From the NCBI GenBank assembly GCA_036023115.1, contig JAYKKT010000048.1, positions 8,600,001-8,664,000 on the forward strand: a DNA stretch of 64,000 bases. The letters run 5' to 3'. Positions 34,699-47,500 of the stretch are shown one piece after another. The notes under the pieces are model-generated. The model worked only from the letters and a program-made list of their open reading frames with translations, did no database searches and was not told where the DNA came from. Position 1 is the stretch's first letter; the number at the start of each line of letters is the position of its first letter. The translations under genes and the position numbers were made by a program. This DNA comes from Brasenia schreberi. Taxonomy: Eukaryota > Streptophyta > Magnoliopsida > Nymphaeales > Cabombaceae.

Positions 34699-37600
34699 AG
34701 AGTGAGTTAACTGAGGGTCCATCAAGAATATCTCCACTGTCCCATAAGGTGCCTATTGCACCTTTAGCTGGCATTTGATGTTTCAAATCTTAAGTTATAC
34801 TTCATAAGTGCGATTAACTATGTACATGCCTTCCTCTTTTCCCAGCTTTCAGCGTATCAAAAACCCTGTCAAAGGGCAGAATCGTAAACACCATCAGGTA
34901 ATATATGTAGTGCCATAAGCATGATCGCTTGCTGATATTAAAGTAGGTGTCAGCTGTTTGGTTCATGCAAATGATCCTAAGATGGTTATTTTATTTGGTT
35001 CCCTCTGTGTGTCTCAGTGTTCCGACTATGAAAGCTTTATGGAAATCAACTTCAGAAAGCCAAATTGGCGATGCCCTTACTGCAATCACTCTGTCAGTTA
35101 CATTGATCTGCGGATTGTTCAGAATATGCTGAAGGCAAGTTATTTTTTTGTTCAGATGCTAGTGTGCATTTTGTAGATATGTTGCCTACTTACTGAACTA
35201 AACCGTTATCACGTCTAGGTGTTGAGAGAGGTCAGGACCAATGTTTATCCTGGAAGCCCTGTTTCGAAAATGACATGCATCTAGATCAGTTACATTGTTC
35301 TCGTGGGACTGGGGAACATCTTGATCCTAGTGGATCTCAGAGATGTTCTGTTAAATGCAATAATCTTTTGGATTTGACTGAAGAGGCTGAAAGCATTGAT
35401 AAACCCATTTCATATTGGGGCGGGTGCCAAAAATTCTACACAAAACACAGCTAAGATACGTACCTGAACAGCTATGATACCACCGACAGGAAACGTTCTG
35501 AAGAAATTCTTGAGGCACTTTCTCGTCCTGAAAGTCTTTCTGGGACACCATATCTTCAAAATTCAGCTACGAGCCAAAGGAATGATTATCAACTTTTGCA
35601 AAATGCCTCTGCAAGGGAAACATCTCCTTACTATGTCTATGATGGCTGTATCTTGTTGGGGTAGTCGTCGATCTCTGAAGCCGTCTGCCTTGTTCGGTTT
35701 GGTTGTGCAAACGGAAGTCGACTCCCGATGTAGTTTTTCTTTCTGCTCCCTTTCCTTTCCCGCGTTTCTTGTTGGGTTACCCGCTAGGGTTTTCTTGTTG
35801 GGGTAGTTTTTCTTGTTGTGTAATAGAAGTGTATATCATATTTTGGGTTACCCGCTAGGGTTTTCTCATAAGACTTAAAAACAGAGTATTGGTTTGCTTC
35901 TCTCACTTTCGAGTTACGTAAACTACGTATTTATACATAGCTTTGTGTCTTCCATGTTTACTGCTACGAGCTTTCTCTTTTAACAGTCATATCTTTTTTT
36001 TTATTCGGGAGGTGCGTGATTTTACTTTTGAAAAACTGAAAATTGTTTTTATAGACGTTTAACTTTCGAAAATACGATCTCATAAAATCCAAAAAAATGA
36101 TCCTTCTTCCCACATTTGATGGTCGTTGTTAGCAATGGGGCCGAAAGTGACCATCTACTACTTACATATCTTTCCTGCAGTTCCAGTTCCAAGTGTTTCT
36201 CTTTCATATTCATATTCAAGTTATTCCAGTAATATCTTGACTCGTTTGGCCGTAGATACCGTTCCTACCGCACCTAATCAAGAATCAGTATACACAACAC
36301 AAGCAATGTGTCAACCAGCGCAGCAAAGTAATCAAGCTGGTATACACATTATGGTTGCCGAAGATAATATTCCAGTGCAGGGGTCATGTGCTGTGACTCC
36401 AAATGCTATAGTTGAGTCTAGGAGACTGCCAATACCTAGAAATGTCACTAGGGTGCCCTTAGCGATCCAGGCATTGCCAGCTTCATTTCAAATGCAAAAT
36501 ACGTTGTTGAGGACAAGACGAGACATAATTGACTCAAATGCAGGAGTGACCAACACACCAGCTGCATCTCAATCTTTTCCTTTTACGGCGGAAAATCCAG
36601 ATGGACTTTTTGCGGTTAATTTTGATATGGATTGGCAACAGTTACTAGAGCAAACAAATCTTGCATTTCCAGAACACCCTTCAACTATGCCTCTGCACTC
36701 TAATCCCCAGATAGATTTCCCTTTTCTTCCTTTTGTTATACGCCTGTGACGCTTAGTTTAGACGAGCCCTTTTGCAGTTTCTGTTAGATTTGGCAGTTCA
36801 TGTTCTGAATTGGTTCATCGTGTGCCAGGCAAGGTACCTTGTTTATTACTTTCTGAACCATTGACCATCTTGGCAGTTTTCTATGGATATTATAATGTGA
36901 AATTCACAACAAAGATCCATTCACACAATAGCTTTCTTTTTTAAATAACTATTGTGGAACCTGTTGTGATGAACCTTTAATCCTCTACCTTCTTGTAGCA
37001 AAAATACTTGTTTGCTTTACCTTTTTATAACATTGTCATCTGTGGTTTTTTCAGGACCGGCAGCAGCATCCAAATCAACCACTTGTTGGCCTTTCAGCAT
37101 CGAGTCACTCCAGTTTATGGAATTCAATGGAGCGGCAAAGAGCGGGTGTTCAAATGCGTCAAGCCAGATTCTTCCAGGACTCACAGATCATGAATTCTCG
37201 GCCTGGTCCTACCGCAAGGATTCCTCATACAAATATGCAAGCTGAAAATGTTCTTCGGCCGTCCGCTTTGTTTCCTTCTTTCCCAGTTCAGCATTCCTTA
37301 CAACCAAGTTTCAACCTGACCACAAATGTCCATTCCCCATTGACGCCTCGTCCTGCTGCAACTCAACGGAGTCCTTTGTTGCAATCAAGTGCTCCGACTC
37401 CGTCACCACTTTATTCTGGATTATCGATTCCTAGGAGTACATCTGGTAATTCATGGCACAGTGCTGATCAGAGATTGAGAGTTCCACTTGCACCAGTTTT
37501 GCCTGACACTTCAGTAGAGATGGCTCCTGAGCAGAACTGGAGACCCAGTCGAATGCGAGGAAGTATAGACATAAGAACCTTAGATTTGCCCATTGTCCAT

Positions 37601-37774
37601 ACTCCCAGTATGGTAAGGCAGATTCTGTCTCAGAAACGTGCACAACAAGCTCAGGCATGGCCGTCTACGGTGCCATCAGCTAGGGCGACAGACCTGGCAC
37701 TTGCAGCTGCAAATAGTATTTTAAGCCGAAGGTCTCAAACTCAATCATGGACTGGTAATGCAGCACAGAGATGA
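34699..37774 (+). pseudogene. PIAL-type E3 SUMO ligase (SP-RING/MIZ), decayed and 5'-incomplete
   Basis: Exon-like blocks: 34699-34748 (EGPSRIS then CPIS), 34846-34897 (RIKNPVKGQNRKHHQ), 35018-35134 (YESFMEINFRKP, WRCPYCN), 35219-about 35661, 36181-36749 and 37055-37774. The order matches plant PIAL1/2, nuclear SUMO ligases using an SP-RING zinc fold. Damage is visible. The usual LCKH zinc ligand Cys is Arg (CGT). The first block changes frame between GPSRIS and CPIS. The fourth shifts frame after VLREV and has a TAA at 35452. The fifth ends in TGA at 36747. The third block uses a GC donor (AAG|GCAAGT). Two C-terminal blocks stay open for about 190 and 240 codons and include the WRPSRMRGS motif. 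The N-terminal half is missing. It is probably a young pseudogene; a truncated expressed protein is possible. Confidence 0.8.
35662..36180. repeat. Insert-like stretch with a duplicated 24-bp motif inside the PIAL-like locus
   Basis: The words TTGGGTTACCCGCTAGGGTT plus TTCT occur at about 35772-35795 and 35843-35866. The stretch looks like leader-type sequence (CTAGGGTTTT) rather than an ordinary intron. It may be a short retroelement or captured fragment. Confidence 0.35.
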
Positions 37775-39170
<1,396 letters not shown>

Positions 39171-39370
39171 TATGTCGTGAGTTATGTACCTTTTTTGCTA
39201 TCAATACAACTTATTTTTACTTTCATTAAGTTTTTTTTGCTTTCTCCCAATCAATCCTTTTCAATTATCAGTATTAAACTTCTATTGAAGACTTGTTTGA
39301 TTAGGCTCGACCTAGTGCCGGTTGTGAGTTTCGAGTTGATGGGTGATTCCAATGCCCAAGGCATGACACT
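39171..39370. repeat. Dispersed LTR-like repeat, copy B
   Basis: It is homologous to 31945-32172, with CTATCAATACAAC, CCAATCAATCC, CAATTATCAGT and GAGTTTCGAGTTGATGGGTG near the end. It stops exactly where a TAGACATG element begins. Confidence 0.5.
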
Positions 39371-39973
39371 TAGACATGACCGGTTTCAAATTGGCTTAAC
39401 AGTTTCAACTGGAACCGAATTAGGCTAGGAATTGACTGGAATCAGAACCGGTGAAACCAGACACAAAATCAAGAATCACACTATTCTATTCTGGTTCCAC
39501 CTTTTATAGAACCGGATTCAGCCCAAGACTGGAACAGCCTGTTCCAAATTGTTGCTTCTATGTTTTGTTTAAGTTTTAAATTTTTTAAATATGTTTACCA
39601 GTTCCAAGATTTGTTTTTCCTAGTCAAAAATATAAAGTATATAAGTTAATCAAATCCTTGTATACTTTGAAACAAGCCCCTAATCAATGGCATCAAGTAT
39701 TTAATTGAGTTATACTTACCCATGGATATAAAATAAATGAGTCTAATAAATATATTTATTCTAAATTTATAATAGAAAAGTTGTTATTATTTGTTTGTAT
39801 GTAGATGATATGTTGCTAGCATGGCACATGATAGGGCATCCATGTAGCCGACCCCATCAAGTATCGAAAAAGGCTTAGTTGTTGTTGTTGTATGTTTACG
39901 GGTTCCAAGAACCGTAACAGACGGAGTAAGTTTGGTAATGGTTCTAGGATAACTGGAACCAGCCATGTGTCTA
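39371..39973. mobile_element. hAT-like TAGACATG element interrupted by a LINE-mediated insertion
   Basis: The left end is TAGACATGACCGGTTTC. The right end reads GGAACCAGCCATGTGTCTA, reverse complement TAGACACATGGCTGGTTCC, a slightly longer counterpart. GGTTC/GAACC words fill the flanks. The 281-bp insert at 39610-39890 sits inside, so the original element was about 300 bp. No transposase is present. Confidence 0.7.
39610..39890 (+). mobile_element. Chimeric insertion: copia reverse-transcriptase piece joined to an RTE 3' tail
   Basis: From about 39623 to 39815 the sequence reads as copia (KYIKLIKSLYTLKQAPNQWH, then FVCR and the GTAGATGATATG of the YVDD box). At about 39816 it changes to RTE sequence (AGCATGGCACATGATAGGGC ... 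GTAGCCGACCCCATC ... AAAAAGGCTTAG) and ends in TTG repeats. The whole unit is flanked by repeats at 39590-39609 and 39891-39910 that agree in 18 of 20 bases (TATGTTTAC, then GTTCCAAGA). One duplication around both parts means they were inserted together. Confidence 0.85.
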
Positions 39974-40586
39974 GCCACACCTTAAGCAAACAAATCGGCG
40001 TTCCTCGCAGGACCTTTGCTAATCCACTTGATAATGAAAGACAACCCAAGAGATACTCCACCAAGTGGACTAAACTCAAGGGGAAGGCTGGGTTCAGTTG
40101 ACCTTTCTAAGTTCGATATTGAATCAGACCCAAGCAACCGATTGAGTTCTACTTTACATATAAGTAATTCCACCAGTTTTATACTAATCGACGAATTCGT
40201 GTTTCAAATATTTAGGTTTGACACGAAAATTGAATATTGAATCCAAGTCAGATTGTTAATTGGATCATAGTGTTTTTGGAAAAACCAAAGTGCAAAAGAG
40301 GCGACCGGACTCGCAAAATCCTTGCCCTTCTCCTGCTCTCTTCGGTGGTGCAGGCATAGCTATGAGGGACCGGATCATTCTCTTCGACCTAGCCCACGGT
40401 TCCGGATCTCCGATCTGGACCACCGACACACGTAGATGATAGTGCAGGCCTTACCTTGCACAAAGTTGACGACAAAATCCTTGTGGGAAAGAAGGATGTT
40501 TTTAGGATAAATGACAAAGGTGTTTTGTCTTGCTCACACACCACACGCACACATGGTGTGTCTATGTGCGTGTTGTGCGTGTGAGG
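39974..40586. other. Intergenic DNA, no gene recognised
   Basis: No coding feature is supported. There is an imperfect palindrome around 40540-40580 (CACACACCACACGCACAC against GTGTGTCTATGTGCGTGTTG). Confidence 0.45.
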
Positions 40587-40905
40587 TAGACATGGCTGGT
40601 TCCCAATCGGTCCGGCGGTTTCAACCGGAACTGAACTAGGCTAAGAACCTAAAAGTGGTGAAACGAAAACCGAGAATCACTCGATTTGGTTCTGGTTTCA
40701 CCTTTTATAAAACCGAAACCGGAATCAAACTGAAATGGGCAGTTCCAAATTAGAATGGGCGGTTTCAAATTACCAATATCATTCTTTTACTTTTTTATAA
40801 TTTTTATTTTTAATAAAATTACTGGTTTTAGACTTCAATTGGAACTGTCTCAAAACCAACCCCGAATCAGTTACGATTCTAAGTTTTGGGCTAATTTAAA
40901 GTACT
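40587..40905. mobile_element. hAT-like TAGACATG element, right end missing
   Basis: It starts TAGACATGGCTGGTTCCC followed by CGGTCCGGCGGTTTCAACC, nearly as in the copy at 63046. GGTTTCACCTTTTATAAAACC and other shared words follow. The right terminus is not recognisable. Confidence 0.6.
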
Positions 40906-41170
40906 TGGCCCTTCATTCTCAATGCTTGGAGTTCTTACTATGATCGGTGTGCCATAATGGATATGCAACGGTAGTAGAGATGGCGATGGGGCGGGGCAGG
41001 CCGGTGGCAGGTTTTCAACACCGCCTCCTCCTCCCGACATTGGAGTTATATATATACACATATGTATACATGATTTTAATTTCGGGTTGTTGTTTATTGT
41101 TGTTCTTCCAAATGTTGGGTGGGAGACACGCCTTAGAATGGGTATATACATGAACTTAGGTAAGACCTGC
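40906..41170. other. Intergenic DNA upstream of SGT1
   Basis: No supported feature. Confidence 0.4.

Positions 41171-41232
<62 letters not shown>
41171..41232. repeat. Compound microsatellite (CT)n(AT)n
   Basis: CT repeats to about 41197, then AT to 41232. Confidence 0.95.
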
Positions 41233-41235
<3 letters not shown>

Positions 41236-41462
41236 TATATATGTGTCTGGGTTGGTTAAAATCTAACAACAACAAAAGTACCCAGTAGACGATAACTCTA
41301 GACCTGAAGGTTATTTAGTCTCGGCCCTTTAGCCAGGAGAGAGGCCACTCATCGTGCATTGTACGCGAAGAAACCGTTAGGTTTATTGATATATAGCATA
41401 AATGAAACAGTAAAGGAGATTAATCCCTTGATTTAATGGCCGCGCGAGAAATTTTAATTCAC

Positions 41463-41496
41463 TTATAAATCATCGCTCGTCGTGGCTTTTAGATCG

Positions 41497-41528
<32 letters not shown>

Positions 41529-41530
41529 AA
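41463..41530 (+). promoter_or_regulatory. Probable TATA box and CT/CA leader of SGT1
   Basis: TTATAAAT near 41463-41470 is about 75 bases before the ATG. It is followed by a (CT)n(CA)n tract at 41500-41528, directly before the coding start. The positions suit a core promoter and short 5' leader. Confidence 0.5.
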
Positions 41531-41539
41531 GTGTCTTCA

Positions 41540-44500
41540 ATGGAGGGAGAGTTGGAGAAGAAGGCGGCGGAGGCCTTCCTCGATGATAATTTTGAGCTCG
41601 TGTGCGATCTTTACTCGCAAGCCCTCTCCTTGGACGGCGAGAATGCCAATCTCTTCGCAAATCGCGCACAGGCCCACATCAAGCTCAAACAGTTCACAGG
41701 TTTTTCGATTCATACTCCTAATGGTTTTCTTCTCAGATTTTGTGATTCCGATGCTTTTTTAGTCTATTAGGGTCTCGGGAGTCCGACCTATAAAGTTTAT
41801 TTTTCTTGCTTTTTCGTGTATTTTGATCTGTTGTGCCTCCTCTCGTTCTTTCTGTGATGGAGGAGTGACTCTATCTACTCGAATCTATTGCATTGTAGGA
41901 AGGGAAAAATAAAGGCAGCGTAGAACGCGTTTTTATGCAAAAGTAAATGTACGGATTTAAAAACCTGCAGAAAAAACCTTCCAACCTGTTGTTACGGTAT
42001 CTTCATTCAAGTAATTGGATTTTATAAGAGTTAAAGAGTTGACGGCCTTCGCTATTCCGTTTAATGAAGTTCGGTTTGTACACTTTTGAAAATGTTTTAT
42101 TTGTCGATTTCATGGCTTCTTGCATGCCAAGCGCATATATACGTTGTTATTCTTCGAAAAGCTCATGGAACAAAAGCTATAATGTCATTTTTAATATATT
42201 GTATGCTTAGCTATGGTTTTTATCTTCGAAAAGCTCATGGAACAAAAGCAACGGGCTAATATACCGATAATCCATTCTGGAATTCTTCTTTATGCTCGTC
42301 AATATTGGCACAGTCCTGATGGGTTATATTGGAAATATATATTTGTTATGGGTGGGCGATTTGAGTTCCCATCTATTTTTTTGTTTTGTATCTATATGTC
42401 TAGTTGAAAATACAAAATAATGGACTAATGGAGAGTTAGTTTTGTGAATTATCATATAACGACTTGCAACTTGTAGTTAAGCAATGATAAGTAGTTCCCT
42501 TGTTTTGACGTTGTAGTATCACTATGCTTTGGATGGGGCTGATAGGTTGGGCGAGTGTAATGAAATGGACTTTGCATGGAAATGGAAGAATCCGAAGAAC
42601 ATATTGCAGAATCCAAGGTAGTTCTAATACATCTTCAGATGAATCAATGAACCACCAGGAGCTTGAGTCAGAGTTATGTTGGATGAAACCAGGAGAGTGG
42701 TCATGTAGTAGTGGTCCCAGCAACCGATGTAATCATAGAGGAAGTCATATCATATCATATGTAAATTTTTAATTAAAAAAATTACAGTTAGTAAATTTTT
42801 CAATGTGCTTGGGAGTTGGGACTCTAACAGGTAATAGCTCCTACCCTTGAAATTGTAACAGTTAATAAATTCGTGCTTGAGACTATAATGGTTAATAACT
42901 CCTATCATTGAAACTCTATAAATAATAACTAATAGTCTAATACCATCAATAAATCTGTGCTTGATACTCTAAAAGGTAATAACTCCTACCCTTGGAATTT
43001 TAACAGTTAACAAATCTATGCTTGAAACTCTAACATTTAATAACTCTTATCATCGGAACTCAATAAATAATTAATACCATCAATAAATCTGTGATTGGGA
43101 CTCTAGCAGTTAAAAACATGTAATACCATCAATAAGTAATAACTGTAAAAAAGGGCGTATCGCAGGACAATACAAATACCACTGGTCCTAGCCCAAGTAG
43201 TGGATTCTCCCTTAACTTTATGCTATGGTTACCATCTTGTTTGTGGATTAGATCCTTAGCTTTGATGAAGAAGTTTCATTTCAGATGTAGTGGACTGATG
43301 GTCCTTCTACTATCTATAGAGTCCTTTTGTTAAAGGAAGCATTTAAAGCCTTGGAGGTTTACTAATAAACTTCGTTGCTGTTTCAAGTGTTATACTGTTG
43401 TGGTTACTCTTGTCACCAAAGTTTCATTAATGGAAGTTCTTCCTCCATCAAACAAAGATTTTGCCAGAAGATGGTAACCAAAGAGTTTCAAGAAGTGTCT
43501 TGAGCACGATTGGTCATGCATATTATATTTACCCGTTAAGGAGCATTAATCTGGTCTGGTACAGAGTCTGTTGTTTGCTATCTCTTTCCTGAATTTGTTT
43601 ATTGTGAAATTGAGTTGTGTGTGATTTTTCAACTACACTAGTAGTATAAAGTAAAAAGCACTACGAGAGAGCAAGCAATTAAGGATGTGGTAGTTGAGTT
43701 CATGTAGCTTTTTAAATTATCCTGACTTTGGCCAGATCACTTTAAAATAATTGGAGTAAACGTCTGCTGCCCAAATCTGTTCAAAAAAATTCTAATCATA
43801 TCCACCATCCAAATTGTCAACCAACAAATGTTACGCAAGGAACACTATATAGGAGTTGTATGTCAATAATACTGTACTACATGGTCATCATGAAACCAAT
43901 ATAAAAATGTGAAATGGGGGAGTCAGGCAAGACTGATATCAGTGGGCAAGAGGTAGCCCAATAGGGATGATTTTAGTTTGGTAAAGTCCTGGTTGTTGCA
44001 AAACAAAAGATGCTTTGATGAAATTAAAGTTACATCCACCTTCCTTGGGAGAAAAGGCATGCATGGTGTGCCATGTACATGATGGAAGACCTGAAAACAG
44101 CGGTCATCTTTAACTTATTCCTTCATTTGAATTTAGTTCCTGTTTTAGACATGGTAGACAAACTGAAATCGTTAGCTTGTCAATTGTCTTTTTATTAACA
44201 ATATATTACCTCGTTTTGTCATGCCTACGGTTATAAGTTACATCCTAACAGGGATAAAATCATTAATAAATACCAGAAGGATAAGAATTATTTTATTTCT
44301 ATTAAAAAAATAGAATGCTTTTATTTGGACATAGGAGGTTACATAATTTTGACTTCCAGCCGAGATGATTACAAAATACTGAAAGGTGATGCAGGGATAA
44401 TAATTGAACAACTTCAAAAAAAACTTTTCTTTAAGGCCTGAAACTGGGCCTTTTTTTGTTTGGGGGGGAGGGGTTGCGGAGTTTGAGAAATGAAGCAAAT

Positions 44501-47500
44501 CATGCGATTACTACAGTCAGTCTAGAAATCACCCTAGTTAGGCAAAGTTGCAGAAACAAATCCAACTCGTCTCTTGGATGGAGCTTTAAATCAGGTAGCG
44601 CTAGCTCTAGCACAGTTAAGTTGCAGGAGCCGCAGGGCCTTAAAAAACATGGGATGTTGCACTCTTTTAGAAAAGAGACCGTTGAAACTCTACCTCCTCC
44701 CAACTGGAATTTAACACTCCAATCATATAGAACTTTAGTTTTAAGCTTTTGCTGAAATTTGACGTTGTTGGAGCCAGGAGGGCTGTAAAATCCTTCAAAG
44801 TCATACTGCATATCCATTTGATCCACCATTAGACTTTGCCAAGGAGCATTCTCCCCAGTGGCATCTTAAAGTTGGTTCTTGCTGCCCTCAAGTTGTGCAT
44901 TTCTTTGGGGTGATTCCCACTTCCATCCTGTTTTCCATATAGCAGATAAGCCTTAAGCTTGCAGACCACTAGTATGAGGGTTTGAGTCCATGTGTATGAA
45001 TATGGGAAGTGCGAACACATACTCAACAGAATGCATTTGCAGTGTGTGGACAATAATGTTACAATTGCTCTTCTTCTCAGAAAAAAAATCAGAAAACTTC
45101 TTTGCTTCACGTGAACCTTGAAAGTTTCTATGGAGGCTAATAAAAGAATCAAAAGTGTTACATTGACTAAAAACTATCTGAACTTCATAAGTACAAGTTT
45201 GATTTATCACGAAACATAGTGCAACCTAGGATGTCACTGAACTCAAACTTCAAAGGATTTTCATATTGCAACAACAACAACTAAGCCTTTTCCTATACTA
45301 GATGGGGTCGGCTACATGGATTCCTTGTTTCCATAGAGCCCTATCATAATTTGTAGAATCCATGATAAATAAGTCTGACAAATTTTTACGCTGGCTGTCG
45401 GATTTTCATATTGGTTTCCACAAAATCTGATATCCAGAATAGTTATTATATTTTTCTGAGATCTTTATGAAAACCTTATGGAAGTGTGGCTGTTCTTCTT
45501 TTCAACATTTGTAGGATTTTTTAAAATTTCTTTGTTGACTTTGTCTCAAATAAAACCTTCTTGGAGTTGGAGAATGTCAAATTTGCACAAATCACGCTAT
45601 CTTATCCTGGTGCTACAATTCACAAGTTAGTTTTGACTTGAGCCTTGGCGGTCTCCCTGTTTTGCTGGGACATTGATGAACATTAGCCTAGAGAGGGGAG
45701 TCTGGAAACTGTTTTACTTTTACAACACCTTGAAGATTTAACCATTTGATGCTAAACAAATATTTTAATATGTAGATTAGCTTGACACTCCTGTCTCACA
45801 ATTGGTTGGATTTTCAACATGATATTTTGTTTGTTTCTTCTTAAAGGTTTGGTTGTCTTTCCTGATTTGGTATGGAAGGGATTATGTACACTATTTAAAG
45901 TTTTTGTTCACCATAGTAGATATATCCAGACTTAATAATGTTATCAAAACTTTATACAAGCAGAGGCTGTTGCTGATACAAATAAGGCGATTGAATTGGA
46001 TCCTTCAATGCCTAAGGCTTACTTGCGGAAGGGGTAGGTACTTAAGTTTGTACTCCTTGTTAGTGGTGTTGCTTGCTTATAATTGAACAAATTTACAATG
46101 CATCATTGCTCTTAATTTTATTGCATGATATCGGTGTTGGTGTCTTAACTCTTAAGTGATACTCCACCAAGGTCCATCAAGGTGAAGTTTCTGTGTAACT
46201 CGAGAGACATGCACCAAATGACCTGAGGTCTATTTGAAAGTCGACTTCATCAATATTTTTAAGTCTATTTCATCCACATAATTTGTTCTAAAAAATCCGA
46301 AGAGAAAATGGATGAGAAATAAAAGGGATGTTTTCAAAAGAAGATCAAAAGCAAGAAGGAAAAAGACGGTGGAGGAGAAGAAATGTTCCCCTCTTTTATT
46401 TTCCTTTCTTCCTGGATAGTGTTTTTTTTCACATGTAATCTATTTCCTTCGTTGAAAGAGCTTCCATGATTAACTTATTCGCCTTACAGAAATATTATCT
46501 TCATTTATTTGTGTCTTTTTCATTGTGGTTTTCTTGTTCAGTGGTGGCTCTATGTTATGTTTGTTTATTTGTTCTGATACTGAGCTCCAACTCTTGTGTG
46601 CAGCATTGCATGCATGCAACTTGAAGAGTATGAAACTGCAAAGGCGGCCCTCAAAAGTGGTGCCTTATTGGACCCAAACAACTCAAAATTCAAGGAGTTG
46701 ATTGAGCAATGTGACCAAGGAATTGCAGGTTTGCATATTCTCACAGTTATAGGTTTTCTGGTAACTTTGACTTTGCACTGCAGGCAAGTATTGTAGAATG
46801 GTACCTTTTCAATTCTTTGTTGTGTAAGATTCTAGGTAACTTTGACTTTGCACTGCAGGCAAGTAGAGTAGAATGGTACCTTTTCAATTCTTTGTTGTGT
46901 AAGATTCTAGGTAACTTTCAATCAGCAGGTACATACTCTTCTTAGAAAATTTTAACTGATATTTAGCAACTGAGGCTTCTTTACATCTCTCCCTTTGGGA
47001 ATCTTTGTATTGCTATGGTATATATGTTTCCAATCATGCCTCCTTGGTTATATTATCCCTATTATGTTATATTTGCTGGGATGGAACCTAGGCCTTGTAA
47101 CTACGTAGCTGCCAGTGATCTCTCATTCGAATCACAGTTGCCTCAACTTTGCCAGTCTCTGGCCTAATATCATCTCAGATTGCAGGAATTGGTAATTTCT
47201 GTTTATAGCAACAAGGGACTGTAAATTGCATTTTGTATTTGTAGCACAAACACAAAGATTGTATACATATTAAGTATGTGTATGTAATTGCATATATAGC
47301 AGGCCTGTGTGCATAATTGACAAATATCCGGGAGACATTACCTGAACTTGCCATTAATGCACAATTTTGATCTGAAATTTGTATCTTTCTCTGATAGACT
47401 TCAGAAAACTCAGTTGGCTGTGGCTGAAAATCTGATGTCAATAGAAGGTTTTCTTGTTTGACTTTGCAGAAGAAATGATTGATATTCTCAAACCACCAGT

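Larger units (their letters stand above)
41700..45963 (+). other. Intron 1 of SGT1
   Basis: A 4.26-kb intron, far longer than the others. It contains a chimeric RTE insertion (45269-45399), short near-repeats near 42830-43140 built on TAATAACTCCTAYCMTTG words, and an unexplained pair of minus-strand open frames (44500-45152). A block near 42512-42720 on + has codon-like content but no family I recognise. Confidence 0.75.

Noticed and set aside
35474..35806. Open frame in the PIAL-like locus as a separate gene
   Set aside because: It is out of frame with the homologous PIAL-like coding sequence there.
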